Part shown: positions 33,315 to 41,837 of the stretch, in pieces
How positions within the stretch are numbered: the stretch's first letter is position 1
Layout: each line of letters starts with the position of its first letter
DNA from: Amycolatopsis bartoniae
GTDB taxonomy: Bacteria > Actinomycetota > Actinomycetes > Mycobacteriales > Pseudonocardiaceae
Reading direction: 5' to 3'
Assembly (NCBI RefSeq): GCF_014191255.1
Contig: NZ_JACHWH010000004.1
Span: 237,001-301,000 of the forward strand
Length of the DNA: 64,000 nt
Program-made: the position numbers and the translations under genes
The notes under the pieces: model-generated
Told to the model about the DNA's origin: nothing
Databases searched by the model: none
The model's input: the letters and a program-made list of their open reading frames with translations, nothing else

Positions 33315-34994
33315 TCACTTGTACATGGTCTGGTTCATGGTTCCGGGCGCGTACACGTCCGGGTCCACCCAGACGTTGATCAGCGATGGCTTGCCGGACT
33401 CGCGGGCGCGTTCCAGCGCGGGCCGGATGTCGGCGGGGTCGCGCACCTCCTCGCCGTAGCCGCCGAGCATCTTCGCGAACTCGCTGTAGCGCACGTCGCC
33501 GAGCGTGTTGCCGACACGGCCGCGGTCCTCGCCGTACTTCTGGATCTGGCCGTAGCGGATCTGGTTCATCGACGAGTTGTTGCCGACGATCCCGACGAAC
33601 GGCAGGTTGTAGCGCACGAGCGTCTCGAAGTCCCAGCCGGTGAGGCTGAACGCGCCGTCACCGAACAGGGCCACCACTTCCTGGTCCGGGCGCGCGTACT
33701 TCGCCGCGAGCACGAACGGCACGCCGACGCCGAGGGTGCCGAGCGGGCCGGGGTCCATCCAGTGGCCGGGCGCCTTCGGCTGCACCACCTGACCGGAGAA
33801 CGTGACGATGTCCCCGCCGTCACCGACGTAGATCGAGTCCGGCGTCAGGAACTCGTTGATCTCGTGCACCAGCCGGTACGGGTCGATCGGGTTGGCGTCG
33901 GAATGCTGACGCGGCAAGCGTTTCTCGTACGCCTGCGTCTCGACCGCGCGCAGCTCCTCCAGCCATTCCTTGCGGGTGGTGGCACCGTTGTCGGTGCGGC
34001 CGGACGCGGCCTGGGTGACCGACGACAGCACCAGTCCGGCGTCGCCGACGATGCCGAGGTCGACGTCGCGGTTCTTGCCCACCGTGCGGTAGTCCAGGTC
34101 GATCTGCACCACCGTCGCGTCGGGGGAGAGGCGCTTGCCGTAGCCCATCCGGAAGTCGAACGGCGTGCCGACGATGATGATCAGGTCGGCGTGCTGGAAC
34201 GCGTAGCGGCGCGCGAGCTGCAGGTGGTGCGGGTCGCCGGGGGGCAGCGTGCCGCGGCCGGACCCGTTCATGAACGCGGGCACGTTCAGCTCGCGCACGA
34301 ACTCGATCGCGGCGTCCGTCGCCCGGCACGTCCACACCTGGCTGCCCAGCAGCACGCACGGTTTTTCCGCGTGCACGACGAGATCGGCCAGCCGCTCGAT
34401 GGACTCGGGGTCGCCGGCGGTGCGGGTGGAGGCCCGGTAGGCACCGGACTTCGGCACGCGCGCCTTCTCCAGCGGCACCTTCGCGTCGAGCACGTCGCGC
34501 GGGATCTCCAGGAACGACGGGCCGGGTGCGCCGAGGTAGCACTCGCGGAACGCCATGGACACCAGGTCCGCACAGCGCTCGGTCGTGGGCACCGTGGCCG
34601 CGAACTTCGTGATCGGCGCCATCATGTCGACGTGCGGGAGGTCCTGCAGCGACCCCATCTTGTGCTGGCTGAGCGCGCCCTGCCCGCCGATGAGCAGCAT
34701 GGGGCTCTCCGCGCGCAGTGCGTTGGCGACACCGGTGACCGCGTCCGTGGTGCCCGGGCCGGCGGTGACGACGGCGCAGCCCGGGCGCCCGGTGACGCGG
34801 GCGTAGCCGTCGGCGGCGTGTGCGGCGACCTGCTCGTGCCGGACGTCGACGACGTCGATCCCTTCGTCGACGCAGCCGTCGTAGATGTCGATGATGTGGC
34901 CGCCGCACAGGGTGAACACGACGTCCACGCCCTCCGCTTTCAGCGCTTTCGCCACCAGATGCCCGCCGGACACCAGTCCCGGTTCGCCTGACAT
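33315..34994 (-). CDS. ThDP-dependent lyase/decarboxylase (2-hydroxyacyl-CoA lyase / oxalyl-CoA decarboxylase / acetolactate-synthase-like)
   Basis: A 559-residue ThDP enzyme with the three standard domains. The PYR domain has [20 protein letters not shown] and the catalytic glutamate in [15 protein letters not shown]. The PP domain has the ThDP/Mg motif starting [16 protein letters not shown] and ending GNN. The C-terminus ([11 protein letters not shown]) is an extension that could form an active-site lid. Overall it looks more like IlvG/ILVBL-type proteins than classical oxalyl-CoA decarboxylase. The neighbours (Frc-type transferase, acyl-CoA synthetase) favour an acyl-CoA substrate that gives formyl-CoA. 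The ATG at 34994 has GGGAG upstream; a GTG at 35003 is less likely. Confidence 0.8.
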   Translation of the reverse strand: MSGEPGLVSGGHLVAKALKAEGVDVVFTLCGGHIIDIYDGCVDEGIDVVDVRHEQVAAHAADGYARVTGRPGCAVVTAGPGTTDAVTGVANALRAESPMLLIGGQGALSQHKMGSLQDLPHVDMMAPITKFAATVPTTERCADLVSMAFRECYLGAPGPSFLEIPRDVLDAKVPLEKARVPKSGAYRASTRTAGDPESIERLADLVVHAEKPCVLLGSQVWTCRATDAAIEFVRELNVPAFMNGSGRGTLPPGDPHHLQLARRYAFQHADLIIIVGTPFDFRMGYGKRLSPDATVVQIDLDYRTVGKNRDVDLGIVGDAGLVLSSVTQAASGRTDNGATTRKEWLEELRAVETQAYEKRLPRQHSDANPIDPYRLVHEINEFLTPDSIYVGDGGDIVTFSGQVVQPKAPGHWMDPGPLGTLGVGVPFVLAAKYARPDQEVVALFGDGAFSLTGWDFETLVRYNLPFVGIVGNNSSMNQIRYGQIQKYGEDRGRVGNTLGDVRYSEFAKMLGGYGEEVRDPADIRPALERARESGKPSLINVWVDPDVYAPGTMNQTMYK

Positions 34995-35020
34995 ACCGCC
35001 CACTCCCTACACCATTCTGA

Positions 35021-35045
35021 CTACCGAATACTGCATACGATATGG
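35021..35045 (-). promoter_or_regulatory. Operator C and promoter of the ThDP-frc-synthetase operon
   Basis: On the minus strand TTGACT (35051-35046) is followed by CCATATCGTATGCAGTATTC, which holds the GTATGCAGTAT core shared with operators A and D. A weak -10 (TATTCG) lies 15 bp on. The operator covers the region between the promoter elements, about 30-50 bp upstream of the ATG. Confidence 0.65.
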
Positions 35046-35095
35046 AGTCAATCCTGGGCCCTGGATGGCCCGGTTGTCCAGAGCTGCGTCACCCG

Positions 35096-35133
35096 TTGAC
35101 CAACTGCCTCCATACCGTATACTGCATACAATG
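35096..35133 (+). promoter_or_regulatory. Promoter with operator D upstream of the reductase-dehydrogenase pair
   Basis: TTGACC at 35096-35101, 16-bp spacer, TATACT at 35118-35123. The palindrome ACCGTATACTGCATACAATG (35114-35133) covers the -10 and carries the same core as operators A and C on the opposite strand. Confidence 0.7.
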
Positions 35134-35158
35134 TCGCACGCAAGATCGGAGAGACACC

Positions 35159-36139
35159 GTGAAAGTCGCTGTTCTCGGTGCCGGAGCCATCGGCGCGTAC
35201 GTGGGCGCAGCCCTCCACCGCGCGGGAGCCGAGGTCCACCTCGTCGCCCGCGGTCCTCACCTCGAAGCCCTTCGCGCGCACGGCGTGCGAGTCCTGTCCG
35301 ACCGGGGCGACTTCACCGCCCACCCGCACGCGACCGCCGACCCGGCGGAAATCGGTCCCGTCGACCACGTTTTCCTCGGCTTGAAGGCGAACTCCTACGC
35401 CACCTGCGGTCCCCTCGTCACGCCGCTGCTGGCCGAGCACACCTCCGTCATCGCGGCGCAGAACGGCATTCCGTGGTGGTACTTCCACGGTCTGCCGGGG
35501 CCGTTCGAGGGCCGCCGGATCGAAGCCGTGGACCCCGGTGGTGCCGTGAGCGCCGTCCTGCCGACGCGCCGCGCGATCGGTTGTGTCGTCTACGCCGCCA
35601 CGGAGATCTCGTCGCCCGGCGTGGTCCGCCACCTCGAAGGCACGCGCCTGTCGATCGGCGAGCCGGACGGCTCGATCTCCCCGCGCTGCCGCGAGTTCGC
35701 CGACGCCATGGTCGCCGGCGGGCTCAAGTGCCCGGTCGAACCCGACCTGCGACGCGACGTCTGGATCAAGCTCATGGGCAACGTAGCGTTCAACCCGTTG
35801 AGCGCGCTCACCCGCGCGACGATGCTGGGGATGTGCAAGCACGCCGACACGCGGTCGGTCGTGGTGCGGATGATGCGGGAGACGCTGGACGTCGCGGCGC
35901 GGCTCGGCGTGCACCCTGAGGTGTCCATCGAACGCAGGCTCGCCGGCGCCGAGCGGACCGGTGAGCACAAGACGTCCACGTTGCAGGACCTGGAAAAGGG
36001 CAAACCCCTTGAGCTCGACGCCCTCCTCGCCGCGGTGGTGGAGCTGGCGGACCTCACCGGCGCGCCGGTGCCGACCCTGCGCGTCGTCCACGCGTTGGCG
36101 GGACTGCTCAACGAGCAGGTCACGAAGGAGGCGACATGA
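35159..36139 (+). CDS. Ketopantoate reductase family (ApbA/PanE-like) 2-oxoacid reductase
   Basis: A 326-residue NADP-binding enzyme. The Rossmann motif is VKVAVLGAGAIGAYVGAALHR at the N-terminus; FLGLKANSYAT and TLVAAQNG-like (HTSVIAAQNGIPWWYF) blocks follow, and the catalytic-lysine region LRRDVWIKLMGNVAFNPLSALT is intact. The C-terminal domain carries KTSTLQDLEKGKPLELDALLAA, typical of the family. Because it is under a shared operator with an acyl-CoA catabolic operon, it probably reduces a 2-oxo acid such as glyoxylate or a branched 2-oxo acid (or oxidises the 2-hydroxy acid) rather than making pantoate. The GTG at 35159 has GGAGAG upstream. Overlaps the next gene by four bases (ATGA). 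Confidence 0.82.
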   Translation: MKVAVLGAGAIGAYVGAALHRAGAEVHLVARGPHLEALRAHGVRVLSDRGDFTAHPHATADPAEIGPVDHVFLGLKANSYATCGPLVTPLLAEHTSVIAAQNGIPWWYFHGLPGPFEGRRIEAVDPGGAVSAVLPTRRAIGCVVYAATEISSPGVVRHLEGTRLSIGEPDGSISPRCREFADAMVAGGLKCPVEPDLRRDVWIKLMGNVAFNPLSALTRATMLGMCKHADTRSVVVRMMRETLDVAARLGVHPEVSIERRLAGAERTGEHKTSTLQDLEKGKPLELDALLAAVVELADLTGAPVPTLRVVHALAGLLNEQVTKEAT

Positions 36140-37665
36140 TCGTCAAGCCCGGTACCGAATGGGAAAGCGTTTTCGCCCGCTGCCGGTCGGTCGCCCCCGA
36201 GGCGTTCGAGTCCGACCGGCTGCTCAACTTCTGGGGTGGTCGCTGGCGCCAGGAGGGAGTGCCGACCGAGACGACCTCACCACTCGACGGAACCGTCCTC
36301 ATCGGACCGCCCAGGCTCGGGCTCGCCGACGCCAAGCGGGCGGTCCGGGCGAGCCTGAACGAGCACCGGACGTGGTGCGCCGCGTCGCTCGCGGAACGCA
36401 AACGTCGCGTGCTCGCCGCGCTCGACGAGCTCGCCGAGCACCGCGACCTGCTCGCTTTGCTGCTGGTGTGGGAGATCGGCAAGACTTGGCGGTCAGCGAA
36501 GGCCGATGTGGACCGTTGTCTCGACGGAGTCCGCTGGTACGCCGAGGAAATCGATGACATGCTCATCGACCGAAGGCCGTTGCCCGGTCCGGTGAGCAAC
36601 ATCGCGAGCTGGAACTACCCGATGAGCGTGCTGATGCACGCGGTGCTGGTCCAGGCGCTCGCGGGCAACGCGGCGATCGCGAAAGCGCCGACCGACGGCG
36701 GGGTGAACTGTCTTACGCTGGCCACCGCACTGGTCGCACGGCACGGGTTACCGGTCACGTTGGTCAGCGGCAGCGGCGCCGAGCTGTCCGAGGCGCTCGT
36801 GACCTCACCGATGATCGGCTGTCTGTCCTTTGTGGGCGGACGCAGCAGTGGCGGTGAGGTCGCGGCGCGGCTGGTCGACTCCGGCAAGCAGCACATTCTG
36901 GAGCAGGAGGGCCTGAACTGCTGGGGCGTCTGGGAGTTCAGCGACTGGCCACTGCTCGCCCGGCACGTGCGGGCGTCGTTCGAGTACGGCAAGCAGCGCT
37001 GCACAGCCTATCCTCGCTACGTCGTGCAGCGGTCGCTGTTCGACGACTTCCTCGCGGCGTACCTGCCCGCGGTGCGCGAACTGACGTTCGGGCACCCGCT
37101 GGCGGTCGCTGATCCGGCGGATCCGTTGCCGGAGCTGGACTTCGGGCCGTTGATCAACGATGTCAAGGTGAAGGAGCTGCGGGACACCGTCGACGACGCC
37201 ATCGGACGCGGGGCCGTTCCGCTGTTCCGCGGTTCCTTGGAGGAGTCCCGGTTCCTGCCGGGGCAGGACACCGCGGCGTACCTGGCGCCGGTGTCGCTGC
37301 TGAACCCGCCACCGTCCTCGCCGCTGCACCACGCGGAGCCGTTCGGGCCGGTGGACACGGTGGTGCTGGTGGACACCGAGGCGGAACTACTGGCGGCGAT
37401 GAACGCCAGCAACGGTTCCCTGGTGGCCTCCCTCGCGTGCGACGACGAGACGACGGCCCGGCGGCTGGCGGCGTACCTGCAGGCGTTCAAGGTCGGCGTC
37501 AACCGCCCGCGCTCCCGCGGCGACCGGGCGGAGTACTTCGGCGGCCGCGGCGCGTCCTGGCGGGGCGCCTTCGTGGGCGGGGAACTGCTGGTGCACGCGG
37601 TCACCGAAGGTGAAGGCCCCGTCTACGGCCACTTCCCGACGTCGACCCGGTACCCGCCGACGTGA
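36136..37665 (+). CDS. Aldehyde dehydrogenase family protein
   Basis: A 509-residue NAD(P)-dependent aldehyde dehydrogenase. The catalytic machinery is present: Asn in NIASWNYPMSVLMH, Glu in HILEQEGLNCW, and Cys in YGKQRCTAYPRYV. The C-terminal AEPFGPVDTVVLVDTEAEL block is standard. The ATG overlaps the reductase stop. In an aldehyde-yielding lyase pathway it would oxidise the aldehyde product; in an oxalate/glyoxylate pathway it could oxidise glyoxylate. Its short, Arg-rich end (PRSRGDRAEYFGGRG) is a little unusual. It meets the MerR gene tail to tail with no gap. Confidence 0.85.
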   Translation: MIVKPGTEWESVFARCRSVAPEAFESDRLLNFWGGRWRQEGVPTETTSPLDGTVLIGPPRLGLADAKRAVRASLNEHRTWCAASLAERKRRVLAALDELAEHRDLLALLLVWEIGKTWRSAKADVDRCLDGVRWYAEEIDDMLIDRRPLPGPVSNIASWNYPMSVLMHAVLVQALAGNAAIAKAPTDGGVNCLTLATALVARHGLPVTLVSGSGAELSEALVTSPMIGCLSFVGGRSSGGEVAARLVDSGKQHILEQEGLNCWGVWEFSDWPLLARHVRASFEYGKQRCTAYPRYVVQRSLFDDFLAAYLPAVRELTFGHPLAVADPADPLPELDFGPLINDVKVKELRDTVDDAIGRGAVPLFRGSLEESRFLPGQDTAAYLAPVSLLNPPPSSPLHHAEPFGPVDTVVLVDTEAELLAAMNASNGSLVASLACDDETTARRLAAYLQAFKVGVNRPRSRGDRAEYFGGRGASWRGAFVGGELLVHAVTEGEGPVYGHFPTSTRYPPT

Positions 37666-38046
37666 TCACTTCGGCGGGATCTCACACAGCTTCCGCTCGG
37701 AGGTCAGCTCGTCCAACGTCTCGGTGAGGGCGAGGAGGCGCCGGCGTGCCTCGTCCTCCAGCCGGGCGCGGAGGTGGTAGAAGGCGTCGAGCGTCATTTC
37801 GGAACGGTCCTGTGGCAGGTCGGCCATGAGGTCGCGGATCTCCGCGACGGTCAGGCCGACCCGCTGCGCCACGCGCACGATCTTGACCAGACACGGCTCG
37901 ACGCGGTGGAAGCGGCGTTGGTTGCCCGCGGTCCGCTGACCGGTGATCAGGCCGTGCTTCTCGTAGAAGCGGACGGCCGACGGGGCCACGCCGGAATCTC
38001 GCGCGACCTCGCTGACGCTCAGCGTTTCCTCCGTCACAGTGGTCAT
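37666..38046 (-). CDS. MerR family regulator
   Basis: A 126-residue MerR protein. The winged helix is LSVSEVARDSGVAPSAVRFYEKHGLI, followed by the second wing (QRTAGNQRRFHRVEPCLVKIVRVAQRVGLTVAEI) and a coiled dimer helix (LEDEARRRLLALTETLDELTSERK). A lone C-terminal Cys (KLCEIPPK) is present, but not the SoxR Fe-S cluster motif. Divergent from the MFS exporter; the 19-bp spacer promoter between them is the usual target of MerR proteins, which activate by untwisting DNA. It likely senses a toxic compound. Confidence 0.88.
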   Translation of the reverse strand: MTTVTEETLSVSEVARDSGVAPSAVRFYEKHGLITGQRTAGNQRRFHRVEPCLVKIVRVAQRVGLTVAEIRDLMADLPQDRSEMTLDAFYHLRARLEDEARRRLLALTETLDELTSERKLCEIPPK

Positions 38047-38055
38047 TCCGCCTCC

Positions 38056-38086
38056 TTGACTTCAACATTAGTTGAGCTTTTAGCGT
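38056..38086 (+). promoter_or_regulatory. MerR-type promoter (19-bp spacer) for the exporter gene
   Basis: TTGACT (38056-38061) and TAGCGT (38081-38086) are separated by 19 bp, and the spacer holds the dyad TCAAC-ATTA-GTTGA. Only seven bases separate the -10 from the ATG, so the exporter mRNA is probably leaderless. Confidence 0.75.
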
Positions 38087-38093
38087 AGCCCGC

Positions 38094-39467
38094 ATGAGCG
38101 AGGTCCGCGACCGACCAGTGAAACGGATAAGTCGTCCGGTCTGGTGTGCGGCGATCGTGGTGGCGCTGGGCGCTTTCCTGGCGAACATGGACAGCTCGAT
38201 CGTCGCGGTGGGACTGGAATCCCTGCGGGCCGCGTTCGGCGCCGAGCTGGTGCGGATCCAGTGGGTCGCCACCGCGTACCTGCTCGGCCTGTCGGCCGTG
38301 CTGCCGCTGACCCCGTGGCTCACGCGACGGCTGGGCGCGGGCAGGCTGTGGCTGTCTGCGCTTTCCGGGTTCCTGCTGACCTCGGTGGCGTGTGCGCTGT
38401 CGCCGACGGCGGAGGTGCTGATCGCGGTCCGGGCCGCGCAGGGGATGACCGCGGGCATCCTGGTCGCGGCGGGGCAGACCGTGATCGGACTGGCGGTCGG
38501 ACCCGAGCGGCTCGGCCGGATGATGGGCGTGCTCGGCCTGGTGGTCGGGCTCGCGCCCATCGCGGGCCCGAGCGTCGGCGGGTTCCTGCTGGCCCGGTTC
38601 GGCTGGCCGTCGATGTTCTGGTTGAACCTGCCGGTCGGCGTCCTCGCGCTGGTCCTGGCGGTGCGGTTCGTGCCGCGAGGCGAACGGCAGGCACCACCAC
38701 CGATCGACTGGTCTGGTCTGCTGCTGGTGTCGCTCGGTTTACCGTTGACCGTCTACGCACTGACGGGAATCGGTATACCGCAGACGTCTCACTTACTGGA
38801 CGGCGTGCTCGCGCTGATCGGGGTCGGGGCGCTCGCTGTGTTCGCATGGCGCACGCTGCACACGCCTCGGCCGGTGCTGCGGCTGCGTCTGCTGGCCCGG
38901 CCGGTGCCGGCCGCGGCGTCGTCGACCTTGGTGACGGCCGCCGCGGGCATGTACGGCGCGGTGCTGCTGGTGCCGCTGTGGTTCCAGCTCCAGCTCGGCG
39001 CCGGTGCGGCGGAGACGGGGTTGCTGCTCGTGCCGATGGGGGTCGGCACGACGGTGACCGTCGCGCTCGCCGGACGCCTGGTCGACCGGCTCGGCGGTGG
39101 GCCGGTCGCGCTGGCCGGTGCCCTGCTGGTGCTGGTGAGCACGGTGCCGTGGCCGTGGCTCGGGCCGGGCACGCCGATGATCGCCGTGCAGGTGCTGCTG
39201 GTCGTGCACGGGATAGGGCTGGGGTTGTCGCTGATGCCGGCGACGACCGCGGCGTACGCGTCGGTGCGGGCGAGCGAACTGGGTGACGCCACCGCGCTGG
39301 CGAACATCGTCCTGCGGGTCGGGGGAGCGGCCGGGAGCGCGCTGACGGTGATCGTGCTCGCCCAGGGCGGGTTCCGCGCCGCGTTCGGGTTGCTCGCCGT
39401 GCTCGCTGGTTGTGCCGTCCTGGCCGCTTCGTGGCTCACGCGTGCCGAAAACGGAAGGAAACTCTGA
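38094..39467 (+). CDS. MFS multidrug exporter, DHA2 (EmrB/QacA) family
   Basis: A 457-residue transporter with 14 predicted membrane segments. The DHA2 motif LGAFLANMDSSIVAVGLESLRAAFG is at the start, RAAQGMTAGILVAAGQTVIGLAV in helix 4-5, and the C-motif GLAPIAGPSVGGFLLARFGWPSMFWLNLPVG in helix 5-6. It likely expels lipophilic drugs by proton antiport. The stop overlaps the next start (TGATG). It is controlled by the divergent MerR protein. Confidence 0.9.
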   Translation: MSEVRDRPVKRISRPVWCAAIVVALGAFLANMDSSIVAVGLESLRAAFGAELVRIQWVATAYLLGLSAVLPLTPWLTRRLGAGRLWLSALSGFLLTSVACALSPTAEVLIAVRAAQGMTAGILVAAGQTVIGLAVGPERLGRMMGVLGLVVGLAPIAGPSVGGFLLARFGWPSMFWLNLPVGVLALVLAVRFVPRGERQAPPPIDWSGLLLVSLGLPLTVYALTGIGIPQTSHLLDGVLALIGVGALAVFAWRTLHTPRPVLRLRLLARPVPAAASSTLVTAAAGMYGAVLLVPLWFQLQLGAGAAETGLLLVPMGVGTTVTVALAGRLVDRLGGGPVALAGALLVLVSTVPWPWLGPGTPMIAVQVLLVVHGIGLGLSLMPATTAAYASVRASELGDATALANIVLRVGGAAGSALTVIVLAQGGFRAAFGLLAVLAGCAVLAASWLTRAENGRKL

Positions 39468-40024
39468 TGGAACCTCTTCGTGTCGCCGTCGTTCTGGGCA
39501 GTGTCCGCAATGGACGGTTCGGGGAACGGGTCGGCGAGTGGGTGCACAAGACCCTGCTCGACGCGGACGTCGACGTCGAGCTGGTGGACCTGGCGGGGTT
39601 GACGATCCCGCGGACGATGGATGCGCATCCCGACGTCGCGGCGTTCGCCGGGCGCATCGGCCGCGCGGACGCGGTGGTCGTCGTGACGCCCGAGTACAAC
39701 CACAGCTACCCGGGCCCGTTGAAGACCGCGCTCGACGCGGTGCGGGACGAGTGGCACGCGAAACCGGTGGGTTTCGTGTCGTACGGCGGCATGGCGGGTG
39801 GCCTGCGGGCGGTGGAGGCGCTGCGCCCGGTCTTCGCGGAGCTGCACACGGTGACGGTGCGGGAGACGGTGAGCCTGCACAACCCGTGGGGCCCCGCGGC
39901 GGACCCCGAGGTGGACTACCCGGGCACCCCGGAGACCGCGGCGCTGCACCGACTGCTGCGGCAACTGCTGTGGTGGGCGAGGGCGTTACGGCAAGCCCGA
40001 ACGGCGGAGCCGTACCCGGCCTGA
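39467..40024 (+). CDS. NADPH-dependent FMN reductase family protein
   Basis: A 185-residue flavodoxin-like protein. The FMN phosphate loop is VVLGSVRNGRFGERVGEWV, and the flavin-ring loop is TPEYNHSYPGPLKTALDAV, followed by KPVGFVSYGGMAGGLRAVEAL. Such enzymes reduce FMN, quinones or azo/nitro compounds. Coupled to the exporter by TGATG, so it may detoxify the same compound that is exported. Confidence 0.88.
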   Translation: MEPLRVAVVLGSVRNGRFGERVGEWVHKTLLDADVDVELVDLAGLTIPRTMDAHPDVAAFAGRIGRADAVVVVTPEYNHSYPGPLKTALDAVRDEWHAKPVGFVSYGGMAGGLRAVEALRPVFAELHTVTVRETVSLHNPWGPAADPEVDYPGTPETAALHRLLRQLLWWARALRQARTAEPYPA

Positions 40025-40526
40025 CCGGCGGGGGTGGGGCGGTCGGTGACGGGCCGCTTGGCGGGTGGGGCGTGCTCGGTGATGGGCGCTCGCGGTGGCG
40101 CGCTTGCCGATGGCACCTGCTGGCCGGTGGCGCGCGGCGGGGGGCGCTTAGCGAGTGTGTGCGCCCGGCAGGCGCGTGCTTGGCAAGTGGGAAGCGGTTG
40201 GCGGCGAGACGCCCGCGGTGGGCGCGCCTGCGGCGAGGCCCCGGCGGTGAAACCCCGCGGCGGGTGGCGCGCGCGGCAGGTGCTCGGTCGAGTGCGCAGT
40301 CGCCCGTACCGGGGGCGATCACCACCCGCTGCGGGACTCAGCCGGGGCGGTACCGGGCGTGGCTCCTCGGCTTCAAGCCATCGCCGCTCGCCGCAGCCAG
40401 CCGCTCGCCGCAGCCAGCTCTGCCAGCCTTCCGGTGCCACCGTGCCGCACGAAAACGGTCACGGCACCGCGGCCCCGGATTCACCGCTCAGGCGGGGCAG
40501 GCGGTCCCCACCCCGGCACCGAAACC
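40025..40526. other. 502-bp gap without a recognisable gene; short tandem repeats
   Basis: This gap between the flavin reductase and the DUF349 gene is GC-rich and shows no credible coding pattern on either strand. It holds repeated GGTGGCGCGC-like words and a 17-bp tandem repeat (CCGCTCGCCGCAGCCAG) at about 40384-40417. No RNA gene or strong terminator was seen. Confidence 0.5.
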
Positions 40527-41837
40527 TCAGCGATCCGCGACGGCGCGCTCCGCGGCGGCCATCCACTCCCGCCACTGCGCCGCCTGCTCCTCGGCCTGCT
40601 TCGCGCGGCGCTCGTCGCCCGCGGCGCGGGCCTTCGCGGCCTGCGTCTCGAACTGGTGCACCCGCTCGCGGAACTGCTCGACGCGCGCCTGCGCCTCCGG
40701 GTCGGTCCGGCGCCAGCGGCTGTCCTCCGCCTCGCGGATCCGGTCCTGCACCGCCTTGAGCCGGCCGTCCAGCTCCCGGATCCGCTCCCTCGGCACCTTC
40801 CCGATCTCGTCCCACTGCTCCTGGATCCGTCGCAGGTGCGCCTTCGCCGCGTCCAGGTTCGACGCCGGGTCGATCTTCTCCGCCTCGGCGAGCAGCTCCT
40901 CCTTCTTCGCGGCGTTCCCGGCGAACTCGGCGTCCCGCTCCGAGAACACCGCCGACCGCCGCGCGAAGAACTGGTCCTGCGCCGCCCGGAACCGCTGCCA
41001 CAGCGCGTCGTCGGTCTCCTTCGGCGCCCGGCCCGCGGCCTTCCACTCGGCCATGAGCTCCTTGTACCGGCCGGCCGTCGGCCCCCAGTCCTCGGAGTCC
41101 ACCAGCGCCTCGGCCTCGGCGATCAGCTCCTCCTTGCGGGTCTTCGCGGCCGCCCGCTGCTTGTCCAGCTCCGCGAAGTGCGACCCGCGCCGCCGGTTGA
41201 ACGCCTCCCGCGCCTTGGAAAAGCGCTTCCACAGCTCGTCGTCGGTCTTGCGGTCGACGCCCTTGATCGTCTTCCACTCGTCGAGGATGGCGCGCAGCCG
41301 GTCACCCGCCACCTTCCACTGGGTGGACTCCGCCGCGATCTGCTCGGCCTCCTCGGCCAGCGCCTGCTTGCGCCCGATCGCCGCCGACCGGGCCTCCTCG
41401 CGCTCCTGCTTCGCGCTCGCCAGCGCCGCCTCGGCCTTCTCGACGATCCGGTCCAGCCGCGCGCCCAGCGCCGCCAGGTCGCCGACCACCGCCGCTTCGG
41501 CCAGCCCGTCCCGGAGCTGCACCGCGCTCGACAGCGCGTGCTTCGGGTCGCCCGCGCCCGAGTTCAGCCGCGTCGCCAGCAGCTCCACCTCGGTGCGCAG
41601 GTCGTCGAACCGCCGCGCGTAGTGCACCAGCCCCTCGTCGGGGGTGCCCGCCTGCCAGACGCCGACCGTGCGTTCGCCGTCCGCGGTCCGCACGTAGACG
41701 TTGCCCTCGTCGTCCACCCGGCCCCAGCGGGACGGGTTCGGCTCGGCCGGCGGGACCGGGCGGTCCTGGCCCGCCGGCGGGTGCGGAAGCGGCAGCTTGT
41801 GCGGCGCGGGGGCGCCGGGGGTGATCTCGTCGGCCAT
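40527..41837 (-). CDS. DUF349 coiled-coil protein
   Basis: A 436-residue protein from the ATG at 41837. After a Pro-rich head (about 40 residues) and a short beta region (WGRVDDEGNVYVRTADGERTVGVWQ), it has four to five copies of the DUF349 helical repeat, marked by W-K-x-[AI]-G and F-(R/S)-x-A-x-[DE]-x-F (TQWKVAGDRLRAIL, LWKRFSKAREAFNRRR, EWKAAGRAPKETDDALWQRFRAAQDQFFARR, EQWDEIGKVPRERIRELDGRL). Function unknown. In mycobacteria a related gene lies near miaA/hflX/lexA, as here. Confidence 0.85.
   Translation of the reverse strand: MADEITPGAPAPHKLPLPHPPAGQDRPVPPAEPNPSRWGRVDDEGNVYVRTADGERTVGVWQAGTPDEGLVHYARRFDDLRTEVELLATRLNSGAGDPKHALSSAVQLRDGLAEAAVVGDLAALGARLDRIVEKAEAALASAKQEREEARSAAIGRKQALAEEAEQIAAESTQWKVAGDRLRAILDEWKTIKGVDRKTDDELWKRFSKAREAFNRRRGSHFAELDKQRAAAKTRKEELIAEAEALVDSEDWGPTAGRYKELMAEWKAAGRAPKETDDALWQRFRAAQDQFFARRSAVFSERDAEFAGNAAKKEELLAEAEKIDPASNLDAAKAHLRRIQEQWDEIGKVPRERIRELDGRLKAVQDRIREAEDSRWRRTDPEAQARVEQFRERVHQFETQAAKARAAGDERRAKQAEEQAAQWREWMAAAERAVADR

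Noticed and set aside
33315..34994. Plain acetolactate synthase for branched amino acid synthesis
   Set aside because: No small subunit (ilvN) or ilvC is adjacent, and the gene is locked in an operon with a CoA-transferase and an acyl-CoA synthetase; still kept as a possible alternative activity.
40034..40759. A 241-codon plus-strand frame in the gap before the DUF349 gene
   Set aside because: Composition is dominated by Arg, Pro, Gly and Ala, there is no domain, and it runs into the antisense of the DUF349 gene.
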